Below are positions 24,101 to 32,062 of a stretch of DNA of 64,000 nucleotides, one piece after another. The notes under the pieces were generated by a model, which was given only the letters and a program-made list of their open reading frames with translations, did no database searches and was not told where the DNA came from. The DNA lies in contig NZ_CALIXW010000038.1 in NCBI RefSeq assembly GCF_938046015.1, positions 1 to 64,000 on the forward strand, in the 5' to 3' direction. The first letter of the stretch is position 1. Every line of letters begins with the position of its first letter. Position numbers and translations under genes: made by a program. Source of the stretch: an uncultured Porphyromonas sp. (GTDB lineage: Bacteria > Bacteroidota > Bacteroidia > Bacteroidales > Porphyromonadaceae).

Positions 24101-24164
24101 CCTGTGCCGTCAATACCGAGCTGGCGAGCCATGCTCCGGCGAAGAGTACGGTCGTTAGTCTCAT
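21117..24164 (-). CDS. SusC/RagA family TonB-linked outer membrane transporter
   Basis: A 1015-residue TonB-dependent importer that takes up the substrate delivered by its SusD partner. The start at 24164 gives a signal peptide (MRLTTVLFAGAWLASSVLTAQA). Then come a carboxypeptidase-regulatory-like beta-sandwich (about 45-125, GTIVDEQGQPLIGVSVQI), a plug domain with the SusC signature (FVVDGAIVDVNYIYDMDMNTIESVTVLKDASASALYGSKAAAGV, read in parts), and a 22-strand barrel ending in Phe. It is the first gene of the locus. A -7 box at 24310-24317 would give a leader of about 140 nt. No anti-sigma/ECF pair is adjacent. Confidence 0.93.
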   Translation of the reverse strand: MRLTTVLFAGAWLASSVLTAQAASMPAPSATPQQQSQSSTYGVISGTIVDEQGQPLIGVSVQIVGQQGGYITDVNGRFEFRTRNSKETLRLSYISYKTQTVTFVAGTPQRVTLQSESQTLEGVVVTGFTKKDKRSFTGSQTTVKAKDLLSMGTKNVLQSLEAFVPGLQVVTSNDLGSDPNARPELNLRGRATFSGAANLPLFVVDGAIVDVNYIYDMDMNTIESVTVLKDASASALYGSKAAAGVIVITTKPISQGNIRINYNGTLRLSVPDLSGYSLLSPEEKLRYEDLAGVYTDKAGGEHQWRLDNEREQVLRKVRQGTNTNWLAKPLRTGVSQSHSLSAEGGDNFVRYGLTLRYSNDDGVMMQSGRERISGAFKLSYNKPNRLFISNNLTVNKISSQDPNYGSFSEFSRQNPYNSPYDEYGDLIPRFTPSQFNPLYEASLSSFSRSNSMDLLNTTTLQVWAGKFRIDGDFSFSSGTGLRRRFRSPLAGEFYRRPIAERGSLTESQDRSLGFLGKLMVSYNETFFEKLYVTSMFGSSLEGTTTDNSSFTTRGFYSDQLGHPRYGLGYDGGARPSGSEAQARGAGFFFNGNAIYDNRYSLDVVYRYEGSSRFGRNQRFAPFWSLGAGWNLHNEKFFKGNKNVQMLKLRASMGYLGNVSFEPYQALTTYDYNKGIDYMVGAGAVPITIGNPDLKWERTLSMNTGIDLTLFKSRWDLTLDVYRKLTDNLLLDVSKAPSVGVPGGTAKENVGEIENKGIEFQTRVVPIQGKDLQWSLSLNYSYNNNKVRKISDALRKINERAVQADSMSTRSTTPLPLYEEGESLTALKVVPSAGIDPATGREVYIKRDGSYTFNYDPNDRRVFGDTSPLGYGTLTSYLFWKGFSLNASFGYSFGAVVYNGTLATRVEGANPAYNADKRVFNDRWRQPGDVAKYRDIADTSSPYQTSRFVQREHFLTLRSLSFGYETDAPWVKKLLMRRARVELLANDLFYLSTVKRERGLDYPFARSVEMSLRLSF

Positions 24165-24309
24165 GCGGTGAATGATTTTGCTGTGGACAAATGAGACGGG
24201 TGTGCTTTCTCTCTGTCTGCCTTGCGCCCCGCTGATGTACGCTCTACATGCACGGGCCTCCGGGCACACCCTGTTACCAAAATAAGCTAGAGTAGGATAC
24301 TACTCAGAG

Positions 24310-24317
24310 CAAAGTTA
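24310..24317 (-). promoter_or_regulatory. -7 box of the first SusCD locus
   Basis: TAACTTTG on the minus strand matches TAnnTTTG. No -33 element is visible, as expected if an activator is needed. Confidence 0.4.
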
Positions 24318-24450
24318 CTAAAAATAGGGCGAAGTTCCCAGCGCTTGTCTACGAGCTCGCCCTCTTCCTGTCATGAGGACAGCGATCCGCTACTGGAAAT
24401 AATCATTATAACGCCTCCTGGCTCCCTTTTGTTGCGCCCTGACCAAATGC
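24318..24450. other. Intergenic tract, no gene
   Basis: Together with the leader of the SusC gene this fills 24165-24575. Apart from the -7 box and the helicase terminator no structure is recognised. Confidence 0.4.
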
Positions 24451-24496
24451 AAAGCCGCCGCCCGATCTGTCCGTGGACAGCTCGGGCGGCGGCTTT
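24451..24496 (-). terminator. Terminator of the DEAD-box helicase gene
   Basis: A perfect 15-bp stem (24451-24465 with 24482-24496), 80 bases after the helicase stop. It ends in CTTT on the minus strand. Confidence 0.75.
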
Positions 24497-24575
24497 ATTA
24501 GGGCTCGGCCCCGCTTAGGAGCTCATTGAACTACCGGCTAGGAGCGGCCGGCGACGGGGCTGCGAGGTGCGGCGG

Positions 24576-26399
24576 CTACCAACGCTTCTTCTTGCTGCGA
24601 GGCCCCTCGTCATAGCTGCGGGAGCGCTTGCCGTAGCCACCACCACGCTTGCCGAAGTCCTCATCGCGACGCCCCGCGGGCTTGTCGTAGTCGCGGCGCT
24701 TGCTGGGGGCGCCACGGCGCTCGCGCTTGCCGCCACCCTCACCGACCTTGTCGGCATAGTCCACGACGATGCGACGGCCGTCGACCTCGTAGCTGCTCAT
24801 ACTGTGGATGACCTCCGAGGCCTCACGCTCGTCGACCTCGAAGAAGGCGAAGCGAGGCAAGAGGTCGATCTTGCCGACCTTGACGCGCCCGGGGACACAC
24901 TTGTTGATCAGCTCGATGAGCTTATTGGGGAACATACGGTCCAGCTTACCGAAGTTAATGAAGAGACGCTTCATCCCCTCCTCGGCGACGGCGTTGCGCT
25001 TATCGCGCTTCTTGCCCTCACCGTCGCCCTGCAGACGGCCGCGCTCGTCAGCCTCCTCGATGGTCTCCTCCTGCTCATAGTAGTCGAGCATACGGCGGAA
25101 CTCAAGGAGCATCACACGCTTGAGCAGCTCCTCGTGGTCGATCCACTCGAGCTTGCGCGCCAGCTCGGGCAGCAGCGCCTCCAGCGTAGCGTCCTCCGTC
25201 AGCTCGACGCGCTCGATGCGCTCGGCCAGGTGGAAGAGCTGCTTGCCGCAGATCTCCGCCCCTGAGGGCAGCGTCTTGCGCTCGATCGTAGCATGGGAGA
25301 TACGCTCGATGTCGCGCAGGCGACCACGCTCGCGGCTGTGGCAGATGGCGATGGAGATCCCCATCTTGCCCGCGCGAGCCGTACGGCCACTGCGGTGCGT
25401 GTAGCTCTCGATGTCGTCGGGCAGACCGTAGTGGATGACGTGCGTCAGGTCGTTGACGTCGAGGCCGCGGGCAGCCACGTCGGTAGCCACCAGGAGCTGA
25501 AGGTTGCGGATACGGAACTTCTGCATCACGTAGTCACGCTGCGCCTGCGAGAGCTCGCCGTGCAGTGCGTCGGCATTGTAGCCGTCGCGGATCAGCTGGT
25601 CGGCGATCTCCTGGGTCTCCTTGCGCGTGCGGCAGAAGATGATCCCGTAGATGTCAGGGTAGTAGTCGGCGATGCGTTTGAGGGCAAGGTACTTGTGCCG
25701 CGCCGATACCACGTAGTAGTAATGCTTGATGTTGGCGTTGCCCTGATTCTTCGTCCCGACGATGATCTCCTTGGGCTGGTGCATGTAGGAGGCTGCGATG
25801 GAGCTGATCTCGCGGGGCATGGTCGCGGAGAAGAGCAGCAGGTGACGCTCCTCGGGGACCTGGCTGAGGATGGTCTGCAGGCTCTCAGAGAAGCCCATGG
25901 TGAGCATCTCGTCGGCCTCATCGAGGACGACCGTATGCACCTCGTCCAGCGAGGCAGCGCCGCGCTCCATCAGGTCGATGAGGCGTCCAGGGGTAGCGAC
26001 GATGACCTCTACCCCACGGCGCAGCGTGCGTATCTGCGCCTCGATCGAGGAGCCGCCATAGACGGGGAGGATACGTACCGAGGGGAGGTACTTGCTGTAG
26101 TCGGTGAGGTCGTCGGCGATCTGCAGGCAGAGCTCACGCGTAGGGCAGAGGACAAGGGCACGTGCTAGCCCCGAGGGCTTGCCGCCCTCTTCCTCGAGGC
26201 TGCGGGCTACATTCTGCAGGAGGGGCAGGCCGAAGGCCGCCGTCTTGCCCGTCCCCGTCTGGGCCAGGGCGATGAGGTCCATAGGCTCACCGAGGAGGTG
26301 CGGGATCACTGCCTCCTGCACGGGCATGGGTTGCTCGTAGCCCTTCTCGGCTACGGCGCGACAGATGGGAGCGGAGACTCCCAGGGATTCAAATGTCAT
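24576..26399 (-). CDS. DEAD-box RNA helicase with DbpA-type RNA-binding domain
   Basis: A 607-residue ATP-dependent RNA helicase, probably in ribosome assembly, cold adaptation or mRNA turnover. Motifs in order: Q-motif (GYEQPMPVQ), Walker A AQTGTGKT, PTREL, TPGR, DEAD, SAT, then RGLDV and HRSGRTAR in the second RecA domain. A DbpA-like RNA-binding fold (about 475-560, LFINFGKLDRMFPNKLIELI) follows. The tail is basic and rich in Arg, Gly and Lys. The start at 26399 is chosen for the standard N-terminus MTFESLGVS; the longer open frame upstream is not conserved in character. It resembles CsdA/DeaD of Bacteroidota. Confidence 0.92.
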   Translation of the reverse strand: MTFESLGVSAPICRAVAEKGYEQPMPVQEAVIPHLLGEPMDLIALAQTGTGKTAAFGLPLLQNVARSLEEEGGKPSGLARALVLCPTRELCLQIADDLTDYSKYLPSVRILPVYGGSSIEAQIRTLRRGVEVIVATPGRLIDLMERGAASLDEVHTVVLDEADEMLTMGFSESLQTILSQVPEERHLLLFSATMPREISSIAASYMHQPKEIIVGTKNQGNANIKHYYYVVSARHKYLALKRIADYYPDIYGIIFCRTRKETQEIADQLIRDGYNADALHGELSQAQRDYVMQKFRIRNLQLLVATDVAARGLDVNDLTHVIHYGLPDDIESYTHRSGRTARAGKMGISIAICHSRERGRLRDIERISHATIERKTLPSGAEICGKQLFHLAERIERVELTEDATLEALLPELARKLEWIDHEELLKRVMLLEFRRMLDYYEQEETIEEADERGRLQGDGEGKKRDKRNAVAEEGMKRLFINFGKLDRMFPNKLIELINKCVPGRVKVGKIDLLPRFAFFEVDEREASEVIHSMSSYEVDGRRIVVDYADKVGEGGGKRERRGAPSKRRDYDKPAGRRDEDFGKRGGGYGKRSRSYDEGPRSKKKRW

Positions 26400-26546
26400 T
26401 GGATGATGATTCGAGTTACCTTGGGGGGACAGCCGCACGCCGAGCGTACGGGCTCCCCCAAGCCGTCGTGTGTATCCCTGGTTCGCCTCCGACCCAGCGC
26501 GACACACGTCTATAAATAATGAGTACTTGCCCGAAGCTAGCGGACG

Positions 26547-27170
26547 CTAGGCCTTAGGCTGCTCGTCCTGCAGCTCGCGGCTCTTCCCCCCGAGGTAGCC
26601 CCCATGGTGACGGAGCGAGTAGTCGTGGTAGGTGAAGCCTATACGCTGCATGACGCTGACCACGAGGAGGTCGCCCAGCACGGTCATGACGGTCGTGCTG
26701 GTGGTGGGCGTCAGCCCGAGGGGACATACCTCACTGGGATTGCCCGTGGAGAGGACGACGTCGACCTCTGCCGCCAGGGGGCTCTGGACATTGCCCGTGA
26801 TGAGGATGAAGGGGATGGAGGGATGCATGCGGCGTGCCAGCTCGACGAGCTCCACGACCTCACGCGTCTTACCCGAGTTGCTGATCAGCAGCATCAGGTC
26901 CCCCGCGCAGACCATACCGAGATCGCCATGCTGGGCCTCGCTGGGATGGAGGAAGTAGGCGGGCGTCCCTGTAGAGCTGAAGGTCGTCGCGATGTTGTGC
27001 GCGATCTGTCCCGCCTTGCCCATACCAGAGGTGATGAGCCGCCCCCCGCCACGATGCACACGCTCGAGGATGAGCGCGATGGCGGCCTCGTAATCATTGC
27101 TCTGGGGGATGGCACTCAGCGCAGCGATCTCCGCCTGGAGGATCTGCGCTATGGTATATTGCTGGGACAT
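26547..27170 (-). CDS. SIS-domain sugar-phosphate isomerase (KdsD/KpsF/GutQ type, no CBS domains)
   Basis: A 207-residue phosphosugar isomerase, probably arabinose-5-phosphate isomerase, making the precursor of KDO for lipopolysaccharide. The SIS fold is clear: RLITSGMGKAGQIAHNIATT, the conserved FLHPSEAQHGDLG, LLISNSGKTREVVEL and LGLTPTTSTTVMTVLGD. Classical KdsD has about 320 residues with two C-terminal CBS domains; this protein ends right after the SIS domain, as in some Bacteroidota and other CBS-less forms. There is no sign of frameshift. A -7 box (27210-27217) lies upstream. The exact substrate is inferred from the family. Confidence 0.82.
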   Translation of the reverse strand: MSQQYTIAQILQAEIAALSAIPQSNDYEAAIALILERVHRGGGRLITSGMGKAGQIAHNIATTFSSTGTPAYFLHPSEAQHGDLGMVCAGDLMLLISNSGKTREVVELVELARRMHPSIPFILITGNVQSPLAAEVDVVLSTGNPSEVCPLGLTPTTSTTVMTVLGDLLVVSVMQRIGFTYHDYSLRHHGGYLGGKSRELQDEQPKA

Positions 27171-27209
27171 TGCTTCTCTTCTTCTCTGCTTCCGGGCTTA
27201 ATAGCTGGA

Positions 27210-27217
27210 CAAAGATA
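27210..27217 (-). promoter_or_regulatory. -7 box of the SIS isomerase gene
   Basis: TATCTTTG on the minus strand, 40 bases before the start. Confidence 0.5.
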
Positions 27218-27306
27218 CAGCTTTATCTCTAGAGCCTGATCCTGATCCGAGCTAGGCAGTGTGCCGACTAGGCGGTGGATGAGTCCCGAGGCGGCTAGGA
27301 AGACCA

Positions 27307-27343
27307 AGCCCCGTACTCCTGCTGTGTCGAGGAGTACGGGGCT
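27307..27343 (-). terminator. Terminator after tRNA-Cys
   Basis: A perfect 14-bp stem (27307-27320 with 27330-27343), 7 bases downstream of the tRNA. No strong T-run. Confidence 0.7.
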
Positions 27344-27349
27344 CAATCG

Positions 27350-27420
27350 AGGTTCCTAGCGGATTCGAACCGCTGTAAACGGTTTTGCAGACCGGCGCCT
27401 AACCACTCGGCCAAGGAACC
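27350..27420 (-). tRNA. tRNA-Cys (anticodon GCA)
   Basis: Minus-strand cloverleaf: acceptor GGTTCCT/AGGAACC, anticodon loop CTGCAAA (GCA), T-loop TTCGAAT, discriminator T as usual for tRNA-Cys. CCA is not encoded. Confidence 0.95.
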
Positions 27421-27441
27421 CTAGTTCGCATTACTGCGCTG

Positions 27442-27473
27442 CAAAGTAACAACAAAAAAGCGACACGGACAAA
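27442..27473 (-). promoter_or_regulatory. tRNA-Cys promoter
   Basis: TTTG (27473-27470), 20 bp, then TTACTTTG (27449-27442) on the minus strand. The -7 box differs from consensus at one position. Confidence 0.6.
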
Positions 27474-27553
27474 TATCGCCCGCCGCCCTCCCCCGTCCTC
27501 CCCCGTGCTCTCCTCTAGGCTGGGACGCCGCACCGCCTAGCGGGGGAGGGGCG

Positions 27554-27637
27554 CTGAGGGATATCGGTCAGAGGGCTGAGGGACGGCAGTGGCGAGCGTG
27601 AGGGATATCCCTCAGAGCACGGACGGATATCCCTCAC
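27554..27637. repeat. 22-bp palindrome array C (4 units)
   Basis: Units at 27554-27571, 27576-27593, 27598-27615 and 27620-27637, all with 4-bp spacers. The second unit carries GACGGC at its centre. The array lies between divergent tRNA-Cys and the ROK kinase gene. Confidence 0.85.
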
Positions 27638-27833
27638 GGAGGCGGGAGCTAGGTCTCGCCCCAGCTCCTGCTGAGACAGAGCTCTGTGGGGGCTCAGCGT
27701 GCCGCTAGGAGCGTGCTATCGGGAGCGAGCTCGGCACCTCCTGGAGGCAGTGCTAGAGGGCGCGAGAGGAGGCGTATCGCGGGCGTGTGAGGACGTAGCG
27801 CGCACGCGGCGCGTAGGACTGCGCAGAAACTAC
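27638..27833. other. Intergenic tract upstream of the ROK kinase
   Basis: No gene or recognised element apart from the promoter that ends it. The tract is GC-rich with short purine repeats. Confidence 0.35.
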
Positions 27834-27841
27834 TATCTTTG
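27834..27841 (+). promoter_or_regulatory. -7 box of the ROK kinase gene
   Basis: TATCTTTG on the plus strand, 39 bases before the start codon. Confidence 0.5.
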
Positions 27842-27880
27842 CTTTACAAACTAATTTAATAAAGCTAACACAAAGACATT

Positions 27881-28846
27881 ATGGAAAAGCCCTATGTGCT
27901 AGGCGTCGACATCGGCGGGACGAATACCGTCTTCGGTGTCGTCGATGCGCGCGGCAACGTCGTCGTCAGTGCCTCCATCAAGACCACGACGCACAATGAC
28001 GTCGAGCTCTACCTCAACGACCTCACCACAGGCCTCAACATGCTCATCGAGCAGGTCGGCGGCAAGGACAAGATCCGTGGGATCGGCGTCGGTGCCCCCA
28101 ATGGCAACTACTTCACTGGCTCCATCGAGTTCGCCCCCAACCTCCCCTGGAAGGGCGTCCTCCCCCTGGCGAAGATGATCCAGGATCGCCTCGGCATCCC
28201 CGTAGCGCTGACCAACGACGCCAACGCCGCAGCCATCGGCGAGATGACCTACGGCGCAGCACGTGGCATGAAGGACTTCATCGTCATCACCCTCGGCACG
28301 GGTGTCGGTAGCGGCATCGTCGTCGGTGGCCAGCTCGTCTACGGCCATGACGGCTTCGCAGGCGAACTCGGGCACATGATCGTACGTCGCAACGGCCGTA
28401 TGTGCGGCTGTGGTCGCCAGGGCTGCCTCGAGACCTATACCTCCGCCACGGGCGTAGCACGCACCGCGCGCGAGTACCTCACCATCCGCTCCGACGAGAG
28501 CCAGCTCCGTGCCCTCGATATCGACACGATCACGTCCAAGGATGTCTTCGACGCCGCCTCCAACGGCGATCAGCTCGCCCTCGAGATCTTCGAGAGCACG
28601 GGGGCCATCCTCGGGGAGGCCTGTGCCGACTTCGTCACCTTCTCCTCGCCTGAGGCCATCATCTTCTTCGGCGGCCTCACCAAGGCGGGCGATCTCCTGA
28701 TGAACCCCATCCGCCACCACATGGAGAAGAACATCCTCAACGTCTACAAGGGCAAGACCAAGCTCCTCTTCTCGCAGCTCAAGGAAAGCGATGCCGCCGT
28801 CCTCGGCGCCAGCGCCCTCGGCTGGGAGGCTAAGGAGCTCGACTAG
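27881..28846 (+). CDS. ROK family glucokinase
   Basis: A 321-residue cytoplasmic sugar kinase that phosphorylates glucose (or a related hexose) with ATP. It opens with the phosphate motif GVDIGGTNTVFGVV. The sugar-binding signature is seen in NDANAAAIGEM, the ATP motif is TLGTGVGSGIVVGG, and the ROK zinc motif is CGCGRQGCLE with a preceding His (GELGHM). No N-terminal helix-turn-helix is present, so it is an enzyme rather than a ROK repressor. Length is normal. A hairpin at 28865-28908 separates it from the Nudix gene downstream. Substrate preference is not certain from sequence. Confidence 0.88.
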   Translation: MEKPYVLGVDIGGTNTVFGVVDARGNVVVSASIKTTTHNDVELYLNDLTTGLNMLIEQVGGKDKIRGIGVGAPNGNYFTGSIEFAPNLPWKGVLPLAKMIQDRLGIPVALTNDANAAAIGEMTYGAARGMKDFIVITLGTGVGSGIVVGGQLVYGHDGFAGELGHMIVRRNGRMCGCGRQGCLETYTSATGVARTAREYLTIRSDESQLRALDIDTITSKDVFDAASNGDQLALEIFESTGAILGEACADFVTFSSPEAIIFFGGLTKAGDLLMNPIRHHMEKNILNVYKGKTKLLFSQLKESDAAVLGASALGWEAKELD

Positions 28847-28864
28847 TCCCCTAGCCTAAGCATA

Positions 28865-28908
28865 GAGAGCTCCACTGGAGGCGCCGAGTGCACCTCCGTG
28901 GAGCTCTC
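28865..28908 (+). terminator. Hairpin after the ROK kinase gene
   Basis: An 11-bp stem (28865-28875 with 28898-28908) with a second short stem inside. There is no long T-run, so it may only attenuate transcription into the Nudix gene. Confidence 0.5.
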
Positions 28909-28936
28909 GCTATTCACCCCCATAGCACATAGGACG

Positions 28937-29476
28937 ATGAAGCACCCTCTAGAGAGCTTCGGCTACTGCCCCCGCTGCGGCAGCTCGGGGCTAGAGCATG
29001 TCCACGGGCGCGCCATACACTGCGCTGCCTGTGAGCTCACCTACTTTCACAACGTAGCGGCGGCCGTGGCCTGCTTCGTGCGGGACGCCGCGGGACGCCT
29101 GCTGGTCGTGCGCCGTGGCCGTGAGCCGGCCAAGGGCACCCTAGACCTTCCTGGGGGCTTCGTCGATCCCTTGGAGACCGTCGACGGGGCCGTGGTACGC
29201 GAGCTGCGCGAGGAGACGGGGCTGGTGCCCCTGAGGCAGCGCCTGCTCTTCTCCCTGCCGAACATCTACCCCTACTCGGGGGTGGAGGTCTATACGGCCG
29301 ACCTCTTCTACGAGGTAGAGGTCACCAGCCTCGAGGGTGCCGTCGCGATGGACGACGTCGCGGAGCTGGTCGTCGTCGCGCCCGAGGAGCTCCGCGCTGA
29401 GGACTTCGGCCTACAGTCCATACGCCAGGCCGTAGCGCGCCTCGTCGCCGAGCCTGACCTTCTGAGCCCTCGCTGA
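28937..29476 (+). CDS. Nudix hydrolase with N-terminal zinc ribbon
   Basis: A 179-residue pyrophosphohydrolase. An N-terminal zinc ribbon (CPRCG at about 10-14 and CAAC at about 29-32) resembles that of NADH pyrophosphatases. It is followed by a complete Nudix box, GGFVDPLETVDGAVVRELREETG (residues about 73-95, read in parts), with the catalytic REVREETG-type glutamates. Substrate could be an NAD-type or nucleoside diphosphate derivative. The start at 28937 is chosen because it precedes the zinc ribbon and avoids the hairpin at 28865-28908. Its stop overlaps the next start by one base (TGATG), so the transporter is translationally coupled. Confidence 0.85.
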   Translation: MKHPLESFGYCPRCGSSGLEHVHGRAIHCAACELTYFHNVAAAVACFVRDAAGRLLVVRRGREPAKGTLDLPGGFVDPLETVDGAVVRELREETGLVPLRQRLLFSLPNIYPYSGVEVYTADLFYEVEVTSLEGAVAMDDVAELVVVAPEELRAEDFGLQSIRQAVARLVAEPDLLSPR

Positions 29477-30375
29477 TGTCCCTCAACCTCGAGCGCCTCA
29501 AGGGCTACGCGCCGCTCTGCTTCATCGCCACGGGTATTCTCCTCTGGCGGTGGACGGCGCCGCTCTCGGCGGTGCTGCCGTGGATCATCGCGGCGATGCT
29601 CTTTTTCGCCGTGCTGACGATGCCGCTGAGTCGGCTGCGTCCACGGCGCGAGCACCTAGTGATCTACCTCATCCAGATGGGGCTGGGGGCTGTGCTCTAT
29701 AGCCTGCTGCGGCTGTGGGATCACGAGGTGGGGCTGAGCCTACTGATGTGCTTTCTCGCTCCAGCTGCGACGGCCGCGGGGGCGATGACGAGCCTCATGG
29801 GCGGCGACACGGGCTTCGCGACGGCCTACACGCTGCTGACGCACGGGCTGATCTGCCTCGTGGCGCCTATCCTGCTGCCCCTGCTGGAGCCACAGGCCAG
29901 CGTCTCCTTCTGGGCGCTCTCGGCTCAGGTAGGGATGCTCGTGGCGCGCATGGTGCTGCTACCGATCGCTCTGGCGCAGCTGGTGCGCTACCTCATGGCG
30001 CGCCGCGGACGCCAGCCTCAGCCGCAGCGACGGCTGACCTATTGGCTCTGGCTGAGCTCTCTCATCTTCATCCTCGGCAAGGCGGTGGCCTTCGTCTCGG
30101 GGGGCATCGCGGAGACGGACCTGGGGCGCCTCGTGGCCTCCTTCGCCGTGGGGTTGGTGGCCTGCGCCCTGCAGTTCAACCTCGGTCGCCTCCTCGGGCC
30201 ACGCCTCGGGGTGGATGTCGTGGCCTTCCGCCAAGCGATGGGGCAGAAGAATACCGCTCTGGTGCTGTGGCTCTGCATCGCCTTCCTCCCTCCGCTCGCT
30301 GCCCCAGGGATCGCGGGCTACATCGCCTGGCAGAACTTCTTCCTCAGCTACTACATGAGCAAGACGCGCCTCTAG
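29476..30375 (+). CDS. Bile acid:sodium symporter (BASS/SBF) family transporter
   Basis: A 299-residue inner-membrane protein with about nine or ten hydrophobic helices. Family features include the paired polar helices in LMCFLAPAATAAGAMTSLMGGD and the C-terminal QAMGQKNTALVLWL segment that resembles the second sodium site of BASS proteins. Members move bile acids, pantoate, pyruvate or other organic anions with sodium, so the substrate here is open. It is coupled to the Nudix gene and is followed by a shared terminator at 30508-30542. Confidence 0.8.
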   Translation: MSLNLERLKGYAPLCFIATGILLWRWTAPLSAVLPWIIAAMLFFAVLTMPLSRLRPRREHLVIYLIQMGLGAVLYSLLRLWDHEVGLSLLMCFLAPAATAAGAMTSLMGGDTGFATAYTLLTHGLICLVAPILLPLLEPQASVSFWALSAQVGMLVARMVLLPIALAQLVRYLMARRGRQPQPQRRLTYWLWLSSLIFILGKAVAFVSGGIAETDLGRLVASFAVGLVACALQFNLGRLLGPRLGVDVVAFRQAMGQKNTALVLWLCIAFLPPLAAPGIAGYIAWQNFFLSYYMSKTRL

Positions 30376-30507
30376 CGCCCCCGCTCCGCCCTAAGGCCCA
30401 GCGCTGCTCCGAGTCTGCCCGCAGCCTTGCCCTCCGACTGCAGCGAGCTCCTTCCCCCACGCCCCGAAGTCCTTCCCCGCTGAATCCCTGACATCCCTAA
30501 ATACAGC

Positions 30508-30542
30508 GAGCGCCCCACGGTCACTAGGATCGTAGGGCGCTC
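30508..30542. terminator. Bidirectional terminator between transporter and pyk
   Basis: A 15-bp stem with wobble pairs (30508-30522 with 30528-30542) sits between the two convergent stops. TTT follows on the plus strand. Confidence 0.7.
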
Positions 30543-30575
30543 GGCTTTAGTTAGAGGGCTAGGCCCAGGCGGGGC

Positions 30576-32018
30576 TTACTTCTTGGAGCAAGCGTCGAGG
30601 AGCACCTTGACGGTCTCGATCTCGAGGCTGTGTGCAGCACCCGTGTTGCCGATCGTACCGCTCATGTAGGCCACCTGCGTGTCCTCCTTGATGAGGCCAG
30701 AGGCGATGAAGCTCTTGATACCAGCAGCCAGACGCTCACGCTCGCAGTTGGTCTCGCCAGCGTAGTGAGCCGTCACGCCGTAGCTGAGGGCCAGCTGACG
30801 GGAGAGTGTAGCATCGTAGCAGACAGCGCAGACAGGTACCGTAGCACGGAAGCTCGAGAGGTAGCGCGCCGTACGGCCAGAGAAGCTGTCGGTGATGATC
30901 GCCTCGGTGTTGATGTCGCGGACGCTACGTACAGCCTGCTTAGCCAAGAAGGCCGTCGTGGTGCTAACTTCCTTGGAGTAGGGCACCTCATCGTCGTAGT
31001 TGAGCGCCAGGTCGGCCTCTGCCTTACGTACGATACGAGCCATGGTCTGTACAGCCTCGAGGGGGTACTTACCGTTGGCCGTTTCGCCCGAGAGCATGAC
31101 AGCGTCGGTGCGGTAGTAGACGGCGTTGGCGATGTCGCTGACCTCTGCGCGGGTAGGCAGGGGATTGTCGATCATCGTGTGGAGCATCTGCGTAGCGACG
31201 ATGACGGGCTTCTTAGCATCGACACACTTCTTGATGATCATGCGCTGGATGCCGGGCACTTCTTCTGCGGGCACTTCGATAGCGAGGTCACCACGAGCGA
31301 TCATGATACCGGCGCAGTTCTCGATGATCTCATCGATGTTGTCGACACCTTCCTGGTTCTCGATCTTAGCGATGATCTGGACCTTGCTCTGGTACTCGTC
31401 GAGGATCGTCTGGATCTCAGCGATGTCCTTCTTATTGCGGACGAAGGAGTGCGCGATAAAGTCGATGTCGTGGTTCTTGAGGCAGTGCAGGATGTTGTTG
31501 CGGTCCTTCTCGGTCAGCGAGGGCAGGTCGATGCGGACGCCGGGGACGTTGACACTCTTGCGGCTGCCGAGCTTACCGTTGTTCTGGCAGGTAGTGAAGA
31601 GCTTGTCGCCTTCCTTCTTCTCTACGTCGAAGGCAAGGGCACCGTCGTCGACCAGGATACGTGCGCCGACGGGAACATCCTTAACGAAGTTCACGTAGTT
31701 GACATTGATCGTCTCGTTGTTGGTCTTAGCCTCGGGGTTCGCCATGAAGACGACCTTATCCCCAGCCTTGAACTCGCGCTTGACCTCGGAGTCCCCTTCG
31801 AGGACGGTCGTACGTACCTCGGGACCCTTGGTGTCGAGCAGGACTGCGACGTTGGGCGAGACAGCACGCGTGTTGTTGATGACGCGCGAGATGCCTTCGA
31901 AATTCATGTGTGCCGTGTTCATACGCACGACATTGACACCAGCCTCTACGAGGGGACGGATGAACTCTACGTCACAACGCAGGTCGGAGATGGTGGCTAC
32001 GATCTTAGTTCTCTTCAT
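30576..32018 (-). CDS. pyk: Pyruvate kinase
   Basis: A 480-residue glycolytic enzyme that converts phosphoenolpyruvate and ADP to pyruvate and ATP. The N-terminal KRTKIVATISD and VNVVRMNTAH carry substrate and cation residues. LDTKGPEVRT is the domain A/B junction. The active-site segment is AKIENQEGVDNIDEII with MIARGDLAIEVP, and the catalytic Lys lies in IIAKIEN. The C-terminal allosteric domain is present (about 355-480). It lies 44 bases downstream of aroQ on the same strand and may be cotranscribed with it. Confidence 0.97.
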   Translation of the reverse strand: MKRTKIVATISDLRCDVEFIRPLVEAGVNVVRMNTAHMNFEGISRVINNTRAVSPNVAVLLDTKGPEVRTTVLEGDSEVKREFKAGDKVVFMANPEAKTNNETINVNYVNFVKDVPVGARILVDDGALAFDVEKKEGDKLFTTCQNNGKLGSRKSVNVPGVRIDLPSLTEKDRNNILHCLKNHDIDFIAHSFVRNKKDIAEIQTILDEYQSKVQIIAKIENQEGVDNIDEIIENCAGIMIARGDLAIEVPAEEVPGIQRMIIKKCVDAKKPVIVATQMLHTMIDNPLPTRAEVSDIANAVYYRTDAVMLSGETANGKYPLEAVQTMARIVRKAEADLALNYDDEVPYSKEVSTTTAFLAKQAVRSVRDINTEAIITDSFSGRTARYLSSFRATVPVCAVCYDATLSRQLALSYGVTAHYAGETNCERERLAAGIKSFIASGLIKEDTQVAYMSGTIGNTGAAHSLEIETVKVLLDACSKK

Positions 32019-32062
32019 AATTCCTATATAATATATGGGTTTGCTGTGGCTGTGCTGTGGTC

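Noticed and set aside
29715..30491. 258-codon frame overlapping the BASS transporter gene
   Set aside because: The +1 frame of a GC-rich gene; the protein is Arg/Gly/Ala-rich low complexity, whereas the other frame encodes a clear membrane protein.
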